Part shown: positions 35,255-44,001 of the stretch, in pieces
How the letters are laid out: each line of letters starts with the position of its first letter
Numbering within the stretch: position 1 is the stretch's first letter
Assembly (NCBI RefSeq): GCF_012290005.1
Contig: NZ_JAAXMS010000001.1
Coordinates: 124,001-188,000, forward strand
Length of the DNA stretch: 64,000 nt
Origin: Crateriforma spongiae
GTDB taxonomy: Bacteria; Planctomycetota; Planctomycetia; Pirellulales; Pirellulaceae
Direction of reading: 5' to 3'
Made by a program: the position numbers and the translations under genes
The notes under the pieces: generated by a model
Seen by the model: only the letters and a program-made list of their open reading frames with translations
Database searches by the model: none
What the model was told of the DNA's origin: nothing

Positions 35255-36325
35255 ATGAAAGAAAAAGAAACGATGGAAACCTTGGCTCGGTGCATGTCCG
35301 TTCGCGCCGTGACGTATTGTGGTTTGGTTTTGATGGCGACCGCTGTTTCCACATCCGCGTTTGCCCAAGACTTAGAACCGCTGCCCGATTCTGCAGCCTT
35401 ATCATCAGATACCGTTGCGAAAGTGCAATTGGGAAAGAAACTGTACTTTGATCCGCGTCTGTCGGTGACCGGTACCGTTTCTTGCAATACTTGCCACAAT
35501 CTGATGGAAGGTGGCGATGACGGTCGCATCAGTTCCATGGGCGTGCACGGGCTGACCGGAGCAAGAAATGCGCCGACGGTTTGGAATTCGGCTTTCCAAG
35601 GATCGCAGTTCTGGGACGGCCGAGCCCCGACGCTGGAAGAACAGGCCAAAGGTCCGCTGGTTGCGGATGTTGAAATGGGTATGGCGCACCATGATCAAGT
35701 GCTTCAGCGTATTCGTAAGATACCCAAGTACGTCGACGAATTTGCCAGCGTGTATGGATCCGGCGAAGGTGTCACCATTGAATTAGCGGTGGATGCGATC
35801 GCGGCATTCGAGCGTACGTTGATCACCCCTGGATCAGCCTTGGACCGATATCTAAAGGGTGATGCATCCGCGTTGACGCCCGCCCAAAAACGCGGCATGG
35901 AACTGTTCGATTCCGTCGGGTGCACCGAGTGCCATAGCGGCCCCGCTCTGAACGGATGGACGCCCGGCGAAGAGATCGAATACGCGGAGTTTCCGCGGTA
36001 TGTCGATTCGCCGCTGGTGGTAAGGTATGACTTGGCTTCCGACACAGGGCGTGGTGCACTGACCGAGGAGGCGTTGGACGAGAATATGTTCAAAACACCG
36101 ACACTGCGAAACATTTCACTGACTGCCCCTTACATGCACAATGGTCGCGTGCCGACGTTGGCCGAGGCTGTCGAAGTGATGGCAGTGACTCAGTTGGATA
36201 TGGAGTTGGACGAACAAGAAGTCACCGACTTAGTACGTTTCTTGGAAGCAACCGAGGGGCCGTTTCCGGAAATCAGTCTTCCAAGGTTGCCATCGTTGTC
36301 GGGCCAATCGATCGTCAAGGATTGA
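35255..36325 (+). CDS. Di-heme cytochrome c peroxidase (BCCP/MauG family)
   Basis: 356 residues from the ATG at 35255; ATG 35273 is an alternative. Signal peptide with a cleavable hydrophobic core ending AFAQD. Two heme sites, CNTCH and CTECH, spaced as in bacterial cytochrome c peroxidases, with the typical KKLYFDPRLS and MHNGRVPTL segments. Periplasmic H2O2 reduction using a cytochrome c donor. It starts about 50 bases after the persulfide dioxygenase gene, so co-transcription is possible. Confidence 0.93.
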   Translation: MKEKETMETLARCMSVRAVTYCGLVLMATAVSTSAFAQDLEPLPDSAALSSDTVAKVQLGKKLYFDPRLSVTGTVSCNTCHNLMEGGDDGRISSMGVHGLTGARNAPTVWNSAFQGSQFWDGRAPTLEEQAKGPLVADVEMGMAHHDQVLQRIRKIPKYVDEFASVYGSGEGVTIELAVDAIAAFERTLITPGSALDRYLKGDASALTPAQKRGMELFDSVGCTECHSGPALNGWTPGEEIEYAEFPRYVDSPLVVRYDLASDTGRGALTEEALDENMFKTPTLRNISLTAPYMHNGRVPTLAEAVEVMAVTQLDMELDEQEVTDLVRFLEATEGPFPEISLPRLPSLSGQSIVKD

Positions 36326-36399
36326 TCGGTCCAAAACAGCGTCTGTCGGCATGTTCAATCCGGTCCACGGGGAACCGGATACAATGAACGCGGCTTCGT

Positions 36400-37548
36400 T
36401 TGTTCCATTGTCTCAAGAGTACGTTTGCATTGACTGGTCGCCGGATTGTTTTGTTGGGCATCGGTCACACCAATGCCGATTTTGTCCGGCGTTGGATCGA
36501 TCATCCGTTGCCCGACGTGGAATTGGTCTGTGTCTCAAAGTTTGACCAGGCGACGTACTCTGGAATGCTACCCGGAACCTTGGGGGGGCAATTCCGTCCT
36601 GATCAGATGCAAATCGATTTGCATCGTTTGGTGGACGATGCTGGCGGCAGACTGATCACTGACAACGTGGTCGCGATGGATGCGACGGCCAAAGAGTTGC
36701 AGTTGGACGGTGGGGATCGTTTGCGTTTCGACGTACTGTCGATCGGTGTTGGTTCCATCCCGGCGGGGTGTGAAAACTACACGGATGTGTCGGGCTTTGT
36801 TCCCATCAAACCGATGCAGACGTTTCTGTCTCGCTTGCACCAGGCACTGGACCTTGATCGTGCTGCAAGGACGCCATCGATCGCCATCGTTGGTGGCGGG
36901 GTCGCCAGTGTGGAAATCGCCTTCTGTCTTGATCAATGGCTACGTTTGCGTTCGTCTCAATCGTCGGCACAACTTCAGATCTTTTGTGCCGATCAGCACG
37001 TTGCAAGCGGAATGTCGTGCCAGAGCGTCAAGCGATTGGAAGCATTGCTGGCGAATCGTGGAATCAGTGTCGTCCCCAACGCTCGAGTGACCGATGTCCA
37101 GACCGGCAAAGTCGTTGTAAATGATGAAAATTCTTTTGGCGCCGACATTGTGGTTTGGGCGACCGGGGCCGCGCCGCCTCACGTCATTCGATCCTTGGGG
37201 CTTCCGACCGATTCGCGAGGTTTTATTGCCACCCAGAAGACTCTGCAATCAACGGGCGACCCCGCCGTGTTTGGCGTGGGAGATTGTGGAACCGTGGTGG
37301 ATTCGCCACATCCCAAGGCAGGTGTCTATGCCGTCCGGCAGAGCCCGGTGTTGTGGCACAACATCCGCGCTTTTCTCGGTGGCCACACTTTGAAAGAATT
37401 TCGGCCGCAGAGTGACTTTTTGAAGCTGCTGAATACCGGCGACGGCAAAGCCTTGCTGGAGTATCACCGTTGGACGATTCATTCCCGGTGGTGTTTGTGG
37501 CTGAAAAATCGAATTGATCGAAGTTTCATCCGCGAGTTTCAACGCTAA
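36400..37548 (+). CDS. NDH-2/SelD-associated pyridine nucleotide-disulfide oxidoreductase
   Basis: About 382 residues from a TTG at 36400, or about 372 from the TTG at 36430. No ATG is available in frame, because a stop lies at 36385-36387. FAD motif IVLLGIGHTNADFVRRW, then TYSGMLPGTLGG, the hallmark of the flavoprotein fused or linked to selenide-water dikinase. Second dinucleotide motif SIAIVGGGVASVEIA and the terminal GVGDCGTVVDSPHPKAGVYAVRQ. No selD gene is next to it. Predicted membrane-associated NAD(P)H-oxidising flavoprotein. Confidence 0.82.
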   Translation: MFHCLKSTFALTGRRIVLLGIGHTNADFVRRWIDHPLPDVELVCVSKFDQATYSGMLPGTLGGQFRPDQMQIDLHRLVDDAGGRLITDNVVAMDATAKELQLDGGDRLRFDVLSIGVGSIPAGCENYTDVSGFVPIKPMQTFLSRLHQALDLDRAARTPSIAIVGGGVASVEIAFCLDQWLRLRSSQSSAQLQIFCADQHVASGMSCQSVKRLEALLANRGISVVPNARVTDVQTGKVVVNDENSFGADIVVWATGAAPPHVIRSLGLPTDSRGFIATQKTLQSTGDPAVFGVGDCGTVVDSPHPKAGVYAVRQSPVLWHNIRAFLGGHTLKEFRPQSDFLKLLNTGDGKALLEYHRWTIHSRWCLWLKNRIDRSFIREFQR

Positions 37549-37565
37549 GGCTGGTGTCGGCGCTT

Positions 37566-37602
37566 TTGGTTGAAATCGCACCGATCGGCCTTTTCAACCC
37601 AA
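37566..37602. terminator. Candidate bidirectional terminator between convergent genes
   Basis: TTGGTTGAAA (37566-37575) pairs with TTTCAACCCAA (37592-37602) with one bulge. Modest T runs flank both sides. Low-strength candidate. Confidence 0.4.
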
Positions 37603-37607
37603 GGCAT

Positions 37608-39068
37608 TCATGGTTGGGCGTAGTGAAGGCTGTGGTCGTCGTGAGGGTCATCGAACGGTGTGTTGCTGGCCAGCGGATTGGCTTTTCGATCATCCAAGTC
37701 GATGGTGCCCAGGGGATACCTTCCGCCGACCCAGTAATTGGTGTTGGCGAATCGGACCGCTGGTTCACCATTTGCGGGATCCAAGATGGCTATCGCCAGG
37801 GTATAGGATCCTTCCATCGCGGGAAGTGAAAACGTCTGGCTCACAGGAACCTTCTTTGGTTGGATTTTCCATCGGGATGCTTTCGATTCCCAGGTTCCGG
37901 CGATTCCCGGCCAATCATCGCTGGACATCCAGGTCGGAGCCGTCCACTGATCCCCGGGAAGCCACGACCGCAGATCGACGTTCGCAAAAACTTGTTTCCA
38001 AACAGGCTTTTTAGTATTCAGATCAAGTAGCGAGATTTCCAGTGGCCAAGGGTAGTAAAAGGGAGCGGAGCCCTCGTTGCGCACCTTCACGGAAAAATCC
38101 AGTTGATTGCTCGTAACGGAAAACCTGGCTTCGTCGATGACGAAACGATAGCCCAGTGCCTTTTGAACTTCTTCTGCACCGGCGTTCGCCCCCGGGGTGT
38201 CGGGGGCGTACTTGGCAATCCACTTCAGTTGGGTGCAATGCAGCCAACGTATGCTGTTGATCACGTGGTTTCGGTGGATCGGATCGACCACTGAATCGGT
38301 GGGCGAAATGCCCGGTTGAGTTTCGTAGTCACCCCAGTTGTAGGCCACCTCGCCACCGATGTAGGCGTGTTTCCATCGGCCATTCTGGTTCAGCTTTGCG
38401 ATCTCGTTTCCGTGCGGCCACATTTGCTGGATGTGCGCCCACGAATCCCAGTACGCACCGAACGGTTGGCTTTGAAATTCCGACCATGGATGTCGGACCG
38501 ATACCAGTTTGTCCGGGAATGCTTTTTGAAAAGCATCCGCGGCGATTCTTTGCATTCTAGGAGTGGGTGATGGCGAATGTTGCTCGCCCCATTTTCCAAA
38601 GATTCCTAGTTCGACGAACGCGACTCGTGGATCATTGTTCCAGCACTGCCCCAACCGCTTGATCAGCCGCCGAAGTCGTCTTTCAAACTGGGGACTTGTG
38701 TAGTCTCCGGCGGTCATGTCGGAAGGCCAAAACTTTTGGTCTTCCTTTTCCCAGTGCAAGTAAACCCTTGGAATTGCTTTGATGTTCTTTTTCTCAAAGC
38801 CCTCCCATTTTCGATTCGATACCACCATGATCCGATCGATGCCGTCCGATTCATGGTTCTCCAATTCGTTCCAACGAATATAGGTGTGTTGTAGCGTCTG
38901 CCATTCGCTTCCTGAAGTGAATCCTTTCAACGGGTTTCGAAGTGCACCGGGATAAGCGACCGGTCGGTAAACGACCTCCTGTGCCAACAGCGTTGGTGCC
39001 ATGAACGCCAATAGGAAGCAGGTGGCAATCGAATTGATCGGCCGGCGGTAGGACAATCGTTTCATCAT
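37608..39068 (-). CDS. Secreted DUF4832-type protein (putative glycosidase-like)
   Basis: About 486 residues from the ATG at 39068, which gives a signal peptide (FLLAFMAPTLLAQE); ATG 39065 is also possible. The motif YPGALRNPLKGF is typical of DUF4832/DUF4874 proteins. A TIM-barrel-like stretch (FVELGIFGKWGEQH) is followed by a C-terminal beta-sandwich (LGYRFVIDEA to TNYWVGGRYPLG). Second gene after the DUF5060 protein, so probably co-expressed in polysaccharide use. Activity unproven. Confidence 0.85.
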   Translation of the reverse strand: MMKRLSYRRPINSIATCFLLAFMAPTLLAQEVVYRPVAYPGALRNPLKGFTSGSEWQTLQHTYIRWNELENHESDGIDRIMVVSNRKWEGFEKKNIKAIPRVYLHWEKEDQKFWPSDMTAGDYTSPQFERRLRRLIKRLGQCWNNDPRVAFVELGIFGKWGEQHSPSPTPRMQRIAADAFQKAFPDKLVSVRHPWSEFQSQPFGAYWDSWAHIQQMWPHGNEIAKLNQNGRWKHAYIGGEVAYNWGDYETQPGISPTDSVVDPIHRNHVINSIRWLHCTQLKWIAKYAPDTPGANAGAEEVQKALGYRFVIDEARFSVTSNQLDFSVKVRNEGSAPFYYPWPLEISLLDLNTKKPVWKQVFANVDLRSWLPGDQWTAPTWMSSDDWPGIAGTWESKASRWKIQPKKVPVSQTFSLPAMEGSYTLAIAILDPANGEPAVRFANTNYWVGGRYPLGTIDLDDRKANPLASNTPFDDPHDDHSLHYAQP

Positions 39069-39151
39069 GACTTCTTGGGGGCAGATTCCCGGGATGGTGA
39101 TCCGGTAATGGATCGCCGGTGCTGTTCGACGCCCATGCAAAGGCTTGGCTT

Positions 39152-41017
39152 CTATGGGGCGTCACGTCGAACCAGAATCACCCAATCCTGATCAGGCTGT
39201 TCCGGTGGCAAACCGAGTCCTTGGGATGGGCCCCCTTTGACGGACGTGACGGTTCCGGTTTGTAATTCGCCTCCGTTTCGTGGATCGAACCATTGGATAC
39301 GGTAGGAGTTTTCCGAATCGGGAAGGTCGATGGCCAGCTTCGATTCAGATTCTTTGGCCGGTCGGTAAACCACGTAAAGGTCTCCCGGCTTGCACAGGCA
39401 GTAACCGTTGCCTCGAACGATCAAGGCATCGTCGCTGGAACAATCCAACAACGGCAACTTGGATTCGAAGAACTCTTTTGCGATTCGGGTCTGTTGCCAC
39501 AGGGATTCACGTGAACGCCAGTCTTCGGCCATCAGATCGTTGTGGTCGTATTCATAGCCGAAGTACCATTCGACGCCCGACGCACCGGCCATCAGGCTTC
39601 CCCACAGTACAGGCCCGCGGACTTGGTCGTGCATTGGATCGTCCACGTCGGGAACGGCGCCTCGTTTGGCTGGGCCGATTTCATCCATCGATTGAATCCA
39701 CGGGTGTCCTGATTCGGTCGACAAGTGTCGCCATTTCAAGACATCCGAATGGACCCGTTTGGGATCGCTTACTTGCAACGAAACACCGTCAAGCATGTCG
39801 TGACCCAGCAGTGGCTTCAAAATGTGTTCCTGGGCATCGCGGGCGGCGTGCGAGTGAATCAGTACCGGGTGGTCATAGGGATCCGCATCGGCGAAAAAGT
39901 CGGACATTGCCATTTCTTGTTGAGGTGTTTGCCCGATCGGCGAAAAGTTTGCCGGTCCGTTTTCTTCACCCAGATTCCAGACAACCGCCGGGTGATGGGC
40001 AAAGCGAGAGATCAATTCGTGGTAATACAGTTGTCGAAATCGTCCGGTATCGCCCTCGTCCAGTAGGGTCTCATTCTCCGTTTCTTGGGTAACGATGTGC
40101 AGCAAGATCCCCTTTCGTTGCATGTGTTCGAAAACGATTTCCCACTGGTCCAGCTTGCTGCAGTCAAAGCGGGAAAAGTCGTCCGGTGATCGGTAGGGCC
40201 ACACGTCTTTCCCATCGCCACCGATGTTCATGGTTAGGAAGTAGCACGAATTCATGCCCACCTGGGACAGGTAATTGAATGCGCCGATCAGTGACTTCCC
40301 CTTGCCGTCTTTCCAGGTCGGGTCCCCCGAAGTCCAGTCGGTCAAGTGTGCCGTGAATTGATGCAGATCTTTGGTCGTCTTTGCTTCGCCACGGCTTTCA
40401 CTCTTTGCCATGCGATAGGTGTCATCAAAGTCCGCGTAGGCCAGCAAATTTTCCGGCGAATTCGCACCGCACTTGAGAAAAACCTCACCGCCGGGGGACA
40501 TTCGAAAATAGTAGCCGTCGGAAATCACGCGGCCACGGCGGCGAAAATCAACGTCGTCGTTGTCATTCGTCGGCCAATCGGAAACCCGGATTCGACCGCT
40601 GGAGGAATCCAATGGTAACTCGGTTCCGGCACCGGGATCGGAGCGGATCGCGATCCAATCACCCCGCCGTAAACTGGCTTCATAGGTCCAGTCGCCCGGT
40701 TGGTCCAAGGTGACGCGGCATTGCCAGATTTGCCCGCTATCGGCGCTCGTTTCTGCGGCATCGCCGTCCGCCGCATAGAAGCCCCGGACGTTCAACTCCT
40801 GGTCTTCGTGTTGTAGTTTGACCAGCAAGCGTGTATCGGTGAACGGGTTGTCTTCGGCTGTTTCCGATGTGTCGGGGCCCTGGAAAGACAGTGTGATGGT
40901 CTCCAAGGTTCTTGCTTCCGACACGGAATCGGACGCTTGCCCGTGCGACAAACCGGTTAGGACAAAGACACCAAGAAGAAACGCGAGCTTGGGAAAACAG
41001 GAACGAGTCACGACCAT
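39152..41017 (-). CDS. Secreted DUF5060/DUF4038-like glycoside hydrolase-type protein
   Basis: 621 residues. Signal peptide (FLLGVFVLTGLSHGQA). N-terminal DUF5060-type beta-sandwich (about 40-145; RVTLDQPGDWTYEASLRRG). Central TIM barrel with VWNLGEENGP and QSMDEIGP, which supply a plausible acid/base and nucleophile Glu. C-terminal small beta domain (YRIQWFDPRNGGELQTG) resembling the putative collagen-binding domain of such enzymes. The DUF4832 gene follows. Likely an exported glycosidase; substrate not evident. Confidence 0.87.
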   Translation of the reverse strand: MVVTRSCFPKLAFLLGVFVLTGLSHGQASDSVSEARTLETITLSFQGPDTSETAEDNPFTDTRLLVKLQHEDQELNVRGFYAADGDAAETSADSGQIWQCRVTLDQPGDWTYEASLRRGDWIAIRSDPGAGTELPLDSSSGRIRVSDWPTNDNDDVDFRRRGRVISDGYYFRMSPGGEVFLKCGANSPENLLAYADFDDTYRMAKSESRGEAKTTKDLHQFTAHLTDWTSGDPTWKDGKGKSLIGAFNYLSQVGMNSCYFLTMNIGGDGKDVWPYRSPDDFSRFDCSKLDQWEIVFEHMQRKGILLHIVTQETENETLLDEGDTGRFRQLYYHELISRFAHHPAVVWNLGEENGPANFSPIGQTPQQEMAMSDFFADADPYDHPVLIHSHAARDAQEHILKPLLGHDMLDGVSLQVSDPKRVHSDVLKWRHLSTESGHPWIQSMDEIGPAKRGAVPDVDDPMHDQVRGPVLWGSLMAGASGVEWYFGYEYDHNDLMAEDWRSRESLWQQTRIAKEFFESKLPLLDCSSDDALIVRGNGYCLCKPGDLYVVYRPAKESESKLAIDLPDSENSYRIQWFDPRNGGELQTGTVTSVKGGPSQGLGLPPEQPDQDWVILVRRDAP

Positions 41018-41374
41018 GGAGCAAACCTGAACGATAGCGTGGGATCAATGTTGATCCCACCGATTGTATCCGTTCCGGGCGGCTAAAGATGGAGCGAAGC
41101 CAACCCTGGGACAGGTCGCCGGCAAAACGCTGCGAGACCGAGGTGCGCAACGTCACGTTCGCGATATGCCCTACAGGATTGGCTGTCTGTGTTTGGCATG
41201 GTGGCAGTCAGTGATGGCAAGAGGTGCGGCCAAGCAAATTTGCCCACCGAACGCCGTGCTCAGATGGTCGGGCGGCGCGGCTACACGCTTTCGGATGAAT
41301 GCACGACCTGAAAGCCAATCCACTACATTGCTCTACGTGGGAAATAAGTCTCGTATGTTGAGGAGGTATGGTTG
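41018..41374. other. Divergent intergenic region
   Basis: About 357 bases between the DUF5060 gene and the small membrane protein. Nothing recognised apart from the AGGAGG ribosome-binding site at 41361-41366. Confidence 0.4.
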
Positions 41375-41611
41375 GTGAAATTCTTCAAGTTACCGTTGGT
41401 CGTTACTGCGATCGTCCTGCCATTGATGCTGATTGTTGGCGTCCTGGTCATGATGTGGTTGGACGGCCAGGGGCTATCCAATCGTGAGTTGTCCGAACGA
41501 GCGTCCAGGCTGGGATCGGCGACCGCGGTCATCGGATGCATCATCATCGCACCCTTTTGGTTCATCGCTGCAGCAAAGTTTGGAAAAGCCAAACGCGAAT
41601 CGCGTCTCTAG
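41375..41611 (+). CDS. Small two-helix membrane protein
   Basis: About 78 residues. Start is GTG 41375 (8 bases after AGGAGG) or TTG 41372. An ATG at 41368 belongs to another, soon-closed frame. Two transmembrane helices (about 7-28 and 48-66) are joined by a charged loop. No known family; planctomycetes have many such small membrane proteins. It is kept as a real gene because of the strong ribosome-binding site and clear hydrophobic pattern. Confidence 0.6.
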   Translation: MKFFKLPLVVTAIVLPLMLIVGVLVMMWLDGQGLSNRELSERASRLGSATAVIGCIIIAPFWFIAAAKFGKAKRESRL

Positions 41612-41709
41612 CCGTTCACGCCGCTTGGACAGCAAAAACAACAACTACGAAATCGGCGTGATCCATGCTTTGCACATTCGTGATCAAGGCGTTGCGCCGA
41701 GCCCGACCG

Positions 41710-43497
41710 TCATGGCGAGCCAACCCGCTGGACGATCACCTGATGGGGGCCCTGATTTGTGTCCCCAAAGTCGACGTCAACGGAAAACGAGAACTTCCCG
41801 CCAGGCAAATCCATTCGGATTTTGTGACCACGGCGGTTTCCTGGTTCAATCGTTAGTGTTTTTGCGTAGTTGCCTGCTCGTACCGTGGCCTGACCGGAGC
41901 TTGGTGAGTCGGCGAAAACTAATTCAACGTCGTAGGTACCGGGTTTCATACTTTCCAACAACCAATGCCCGTTGGAATCGGCCGCCCAAGCTCGACCTTT
42001 GGTGTGACGCCAGTCTTGCCGGGTCAAGACCGTTGTCGGTTCATGATCAGTTCCGATGACGATCCGTGGTGGGGCATAATTGTTCGGACGCGTTGTACTG
42101 ACATCGGCGAACCAAGCCTCGTACGCCTCCTGCAAGCGGGCCTTCACTTCGGGGAATTCATCGGACACGTCACGCTGTTGCCGAGGGTCTTCGTGGAGGT
42201 TGTAAAGCTCCAGTTTGGGTGGACCCGAAAAAGTCTCTTTCCCAAAGCCGCTGGGATGGACCAGCTTCCATGGGGCTTCGTGCAGCGAAAAGTGATGATA
42301 CCGTTGCGGGACATCGCCACGGTGGGCTTGGATCACGACTTGCCGTTTTGGCCAATCTGCTTCGTCGTCCATCAGTAGCGGCAAAAAGCTACGACCGTCG
42401 ATTTGCAGATCTGATGGCAGGTCCACCTGACACGCATCCATCAGCGTCGGTAAAAGGTCGATGTGGGCACACAATTCATCTCGTTCAACGGGAGCGGCGA
42501 TCGCGGTTGGCCAGTGGAATACCAGTGGTGATCGCACGCCGCCGTCATCGACATGAGTTTTCATGCCTCGCATGTCGCCGACGTAACGCAGTGTGTTGGG
42601 GCCGTTGTCATTCAAGTAGATGACGATCGTGTTTTCACGGATCTTCAACTCGTCCAGCTTGCGCAACAACCGCCCGACGTTTTCGTCGATATTGGTGATC
42701 ATCGCCGCGATCCGCGCAAGTTTGTCGACCTCCGCTGACAATCGCTTTGGTGGAAGGTCTTTGACGAGGATCGGACCAAAATCGGCCGTCAAGTAGCTCT
42801 GGTAAAGTTCTTTCGGGACGTCATGGAATGGTCCGTGTGGCGCATTGGTGGCGATGTAGGTAAAGAAATGGTTCTCTTCGGCGACCGCCGATTCGATGAA
42901 CGACATGGCGGCATCGAAGTAGATGTCAGTGCAATAGCCTTTCATCGGGGTTTCGACCCCATTTTTGAACAGCGTCGGGTCGGTGTATTTGCCTTCGGCG
43001 CCGATTGGATCCGACGGTTGTCCGATACCGCCACCTCGATGCACCAGACAGTCTTGAAACCCTTGGTCCATTGGTCTCAAAGGGTAACTATCACCCAGGT
43101 GCCACTTGCCATAGATTCCCGTTTGATAGCCGGCGTTATGCAGCAATTCTGCGATCGTGACTTCCGCCGGATCCATCATTGCGCGTCCGACATAGGTGTC
43201 GATGCATCGGGTCCGATAGTTGTATCGACCGGTCATCAAGCTTGCCCTGGTCGGGGCACACACCGGGCTGACGTAGAATCGGTTCATCAGCGCGCTGCGT
43301 TGAACCAAGGCGTCCAATTCGGGGGTCTTGATGACTTCGTTGCCCATGAAACCGTAGTCGCCGACACCCTGGTCGTCACTCATGATGACAATGACGTTTG
43401 GACGTTCCAATGCCAATGCCGATGCCATCCAGGCAATCGACGTCAGTGTCAGCACGGCGGTCCGGAAAAACGCCCGATGGTGATCACCGACTTTCAT
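41710..43497 (-). CDS. Secreted type I sulfatase with extra C-terminal domain
   Basis: 595 residues. Signal peptide to about 30 (ASALALERPNVI). Metal ligands in VIMSDDQG, formylglycine Cys80 in CAPTRASLMTG, then GKWHLGD and YLNDNGP. The core ends near residue 475. The last ~120 residues (from ARLQEAYEAWFADVS) form an added domain with WLLESMKPGTYDVELVFAD, resembling a carbohydrate-binding-like beta-sandwich. Convergent with the small membrane protein gene. Confidence 0.93.
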   Translation of the reverse strand: MKVGDHHRAFFRTAVLTLTSIAWMASALALERPNVIVIMSDDQGVGDYGFMGNEVIKTPELDALVQRSALMNRFYVSPVCAPTRASLMTGRYNYRTRCIDTYVGRAMMDPAEVTIAELLHNAGYQTGIYGKWHLGDSYPLRPMDQGFQDCLVHRGGGIGQPSDPIGAEGKYTDPTLFKNGVETPMKGYCTDIYFDAAMSFIESAVAEENHFFTYIATNAPHGPFHDVPKELYQSYLTADFGPILVKDLPPKRLSAEVDKLARIAAMITNIDENVGRLLRKLDELKIRENTIVIYLNDNGPNTLRYVGDMRGMKTHVDDGGVRSPLVFHWPTAIAAPVERDELCAHIDLLPTLMDACQVDLPSDLQIDGRSFLPLLMDDEADWPKRQVVIQAHRGDVPQRYHHFSLHEAPWKLVHPSGFGKETFSGPPKLELYNLHEDPRQQRDVSDEFPEVKARLQEAYEAWFADVSTTRPNNYAPPRIVIGTDHEPTTVLTRQDWRHTKGRAWAADSNGHWLLESMKPGTYDVELVFADSPSSGQATVRAGNYAKTLTIEPGNRRGHKIRMDLPGGKFSFSVDVDFGDTNQGPHQVIVQRVGSP

Positions 43498-44001
43498 GCG
43501 AACGATCCTCTAGTTGGATGGATTTGGGGTTGGTCAATTTGGATTCAAAGATGAATGTCGTCCCTTGCGTTGGACGAACAAGTCGCCAAGCAGGATCCAT
43601 CCTTGATGTAACTTCCGTCTGGGGGACGGAGCGTGCAGTGTGACACGTTTGCCTCGCTCCTGGCACGACACGATGTCAAAGAGGACCAGCCGCGGATCTG
43701 CCAGAGCCGTAGCGATGGAAACACTCAATCGTTGCGTCGGCAAGTAGTATAGCGACCGGGGATTCAATCCGTTGCGTTTCGGACCGGGGTGACGCCATCA
43801 AGCCGACTGGATGGGGCAGCCGTTTGGGGATCGGAACATCGCGTGCCTTCAGGTGTTCGGATTCAGCCATCCATCGGGCTGGTTTGAAATTGCCGACAAA
43901 ATGCTTGCTTGCCAAAAAACGTACCGTTTTGGACCAATCTGACGCCTGCTACAGTGACATCAATTCGTTCTGTTTTCATCTTCTATGAATCGGGTTTCGT
44001 G
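43498..44001. other. Divergent upstream region of two sulfatase genes
   Basis: 504 bases. An imperfect inverted repeat, CCAAAA...TTTTGG around 43912-43932, lies about 70 bases before the plus-strand sulfatase start and could be an operator or leader hairpin. No convincing gene. Confidence 0.4.

Noticed and set aside
36384-36545. ATG-initiated frame starting MNAASFVPLSQEYV before the NDH-2-like gene
   Set aside because: Different frame from the conserved flavoprotein and closes soon; the flavoprotein must use a non-ATG start.
41368-41487. ATG frame beginning MVGEILQVTVGRYCD
   Set aside because: Closes after about 40 codons; the overlapping frame from GTG 41375 has two clear transmembrane helices and better ribosome-binding-site spacing.
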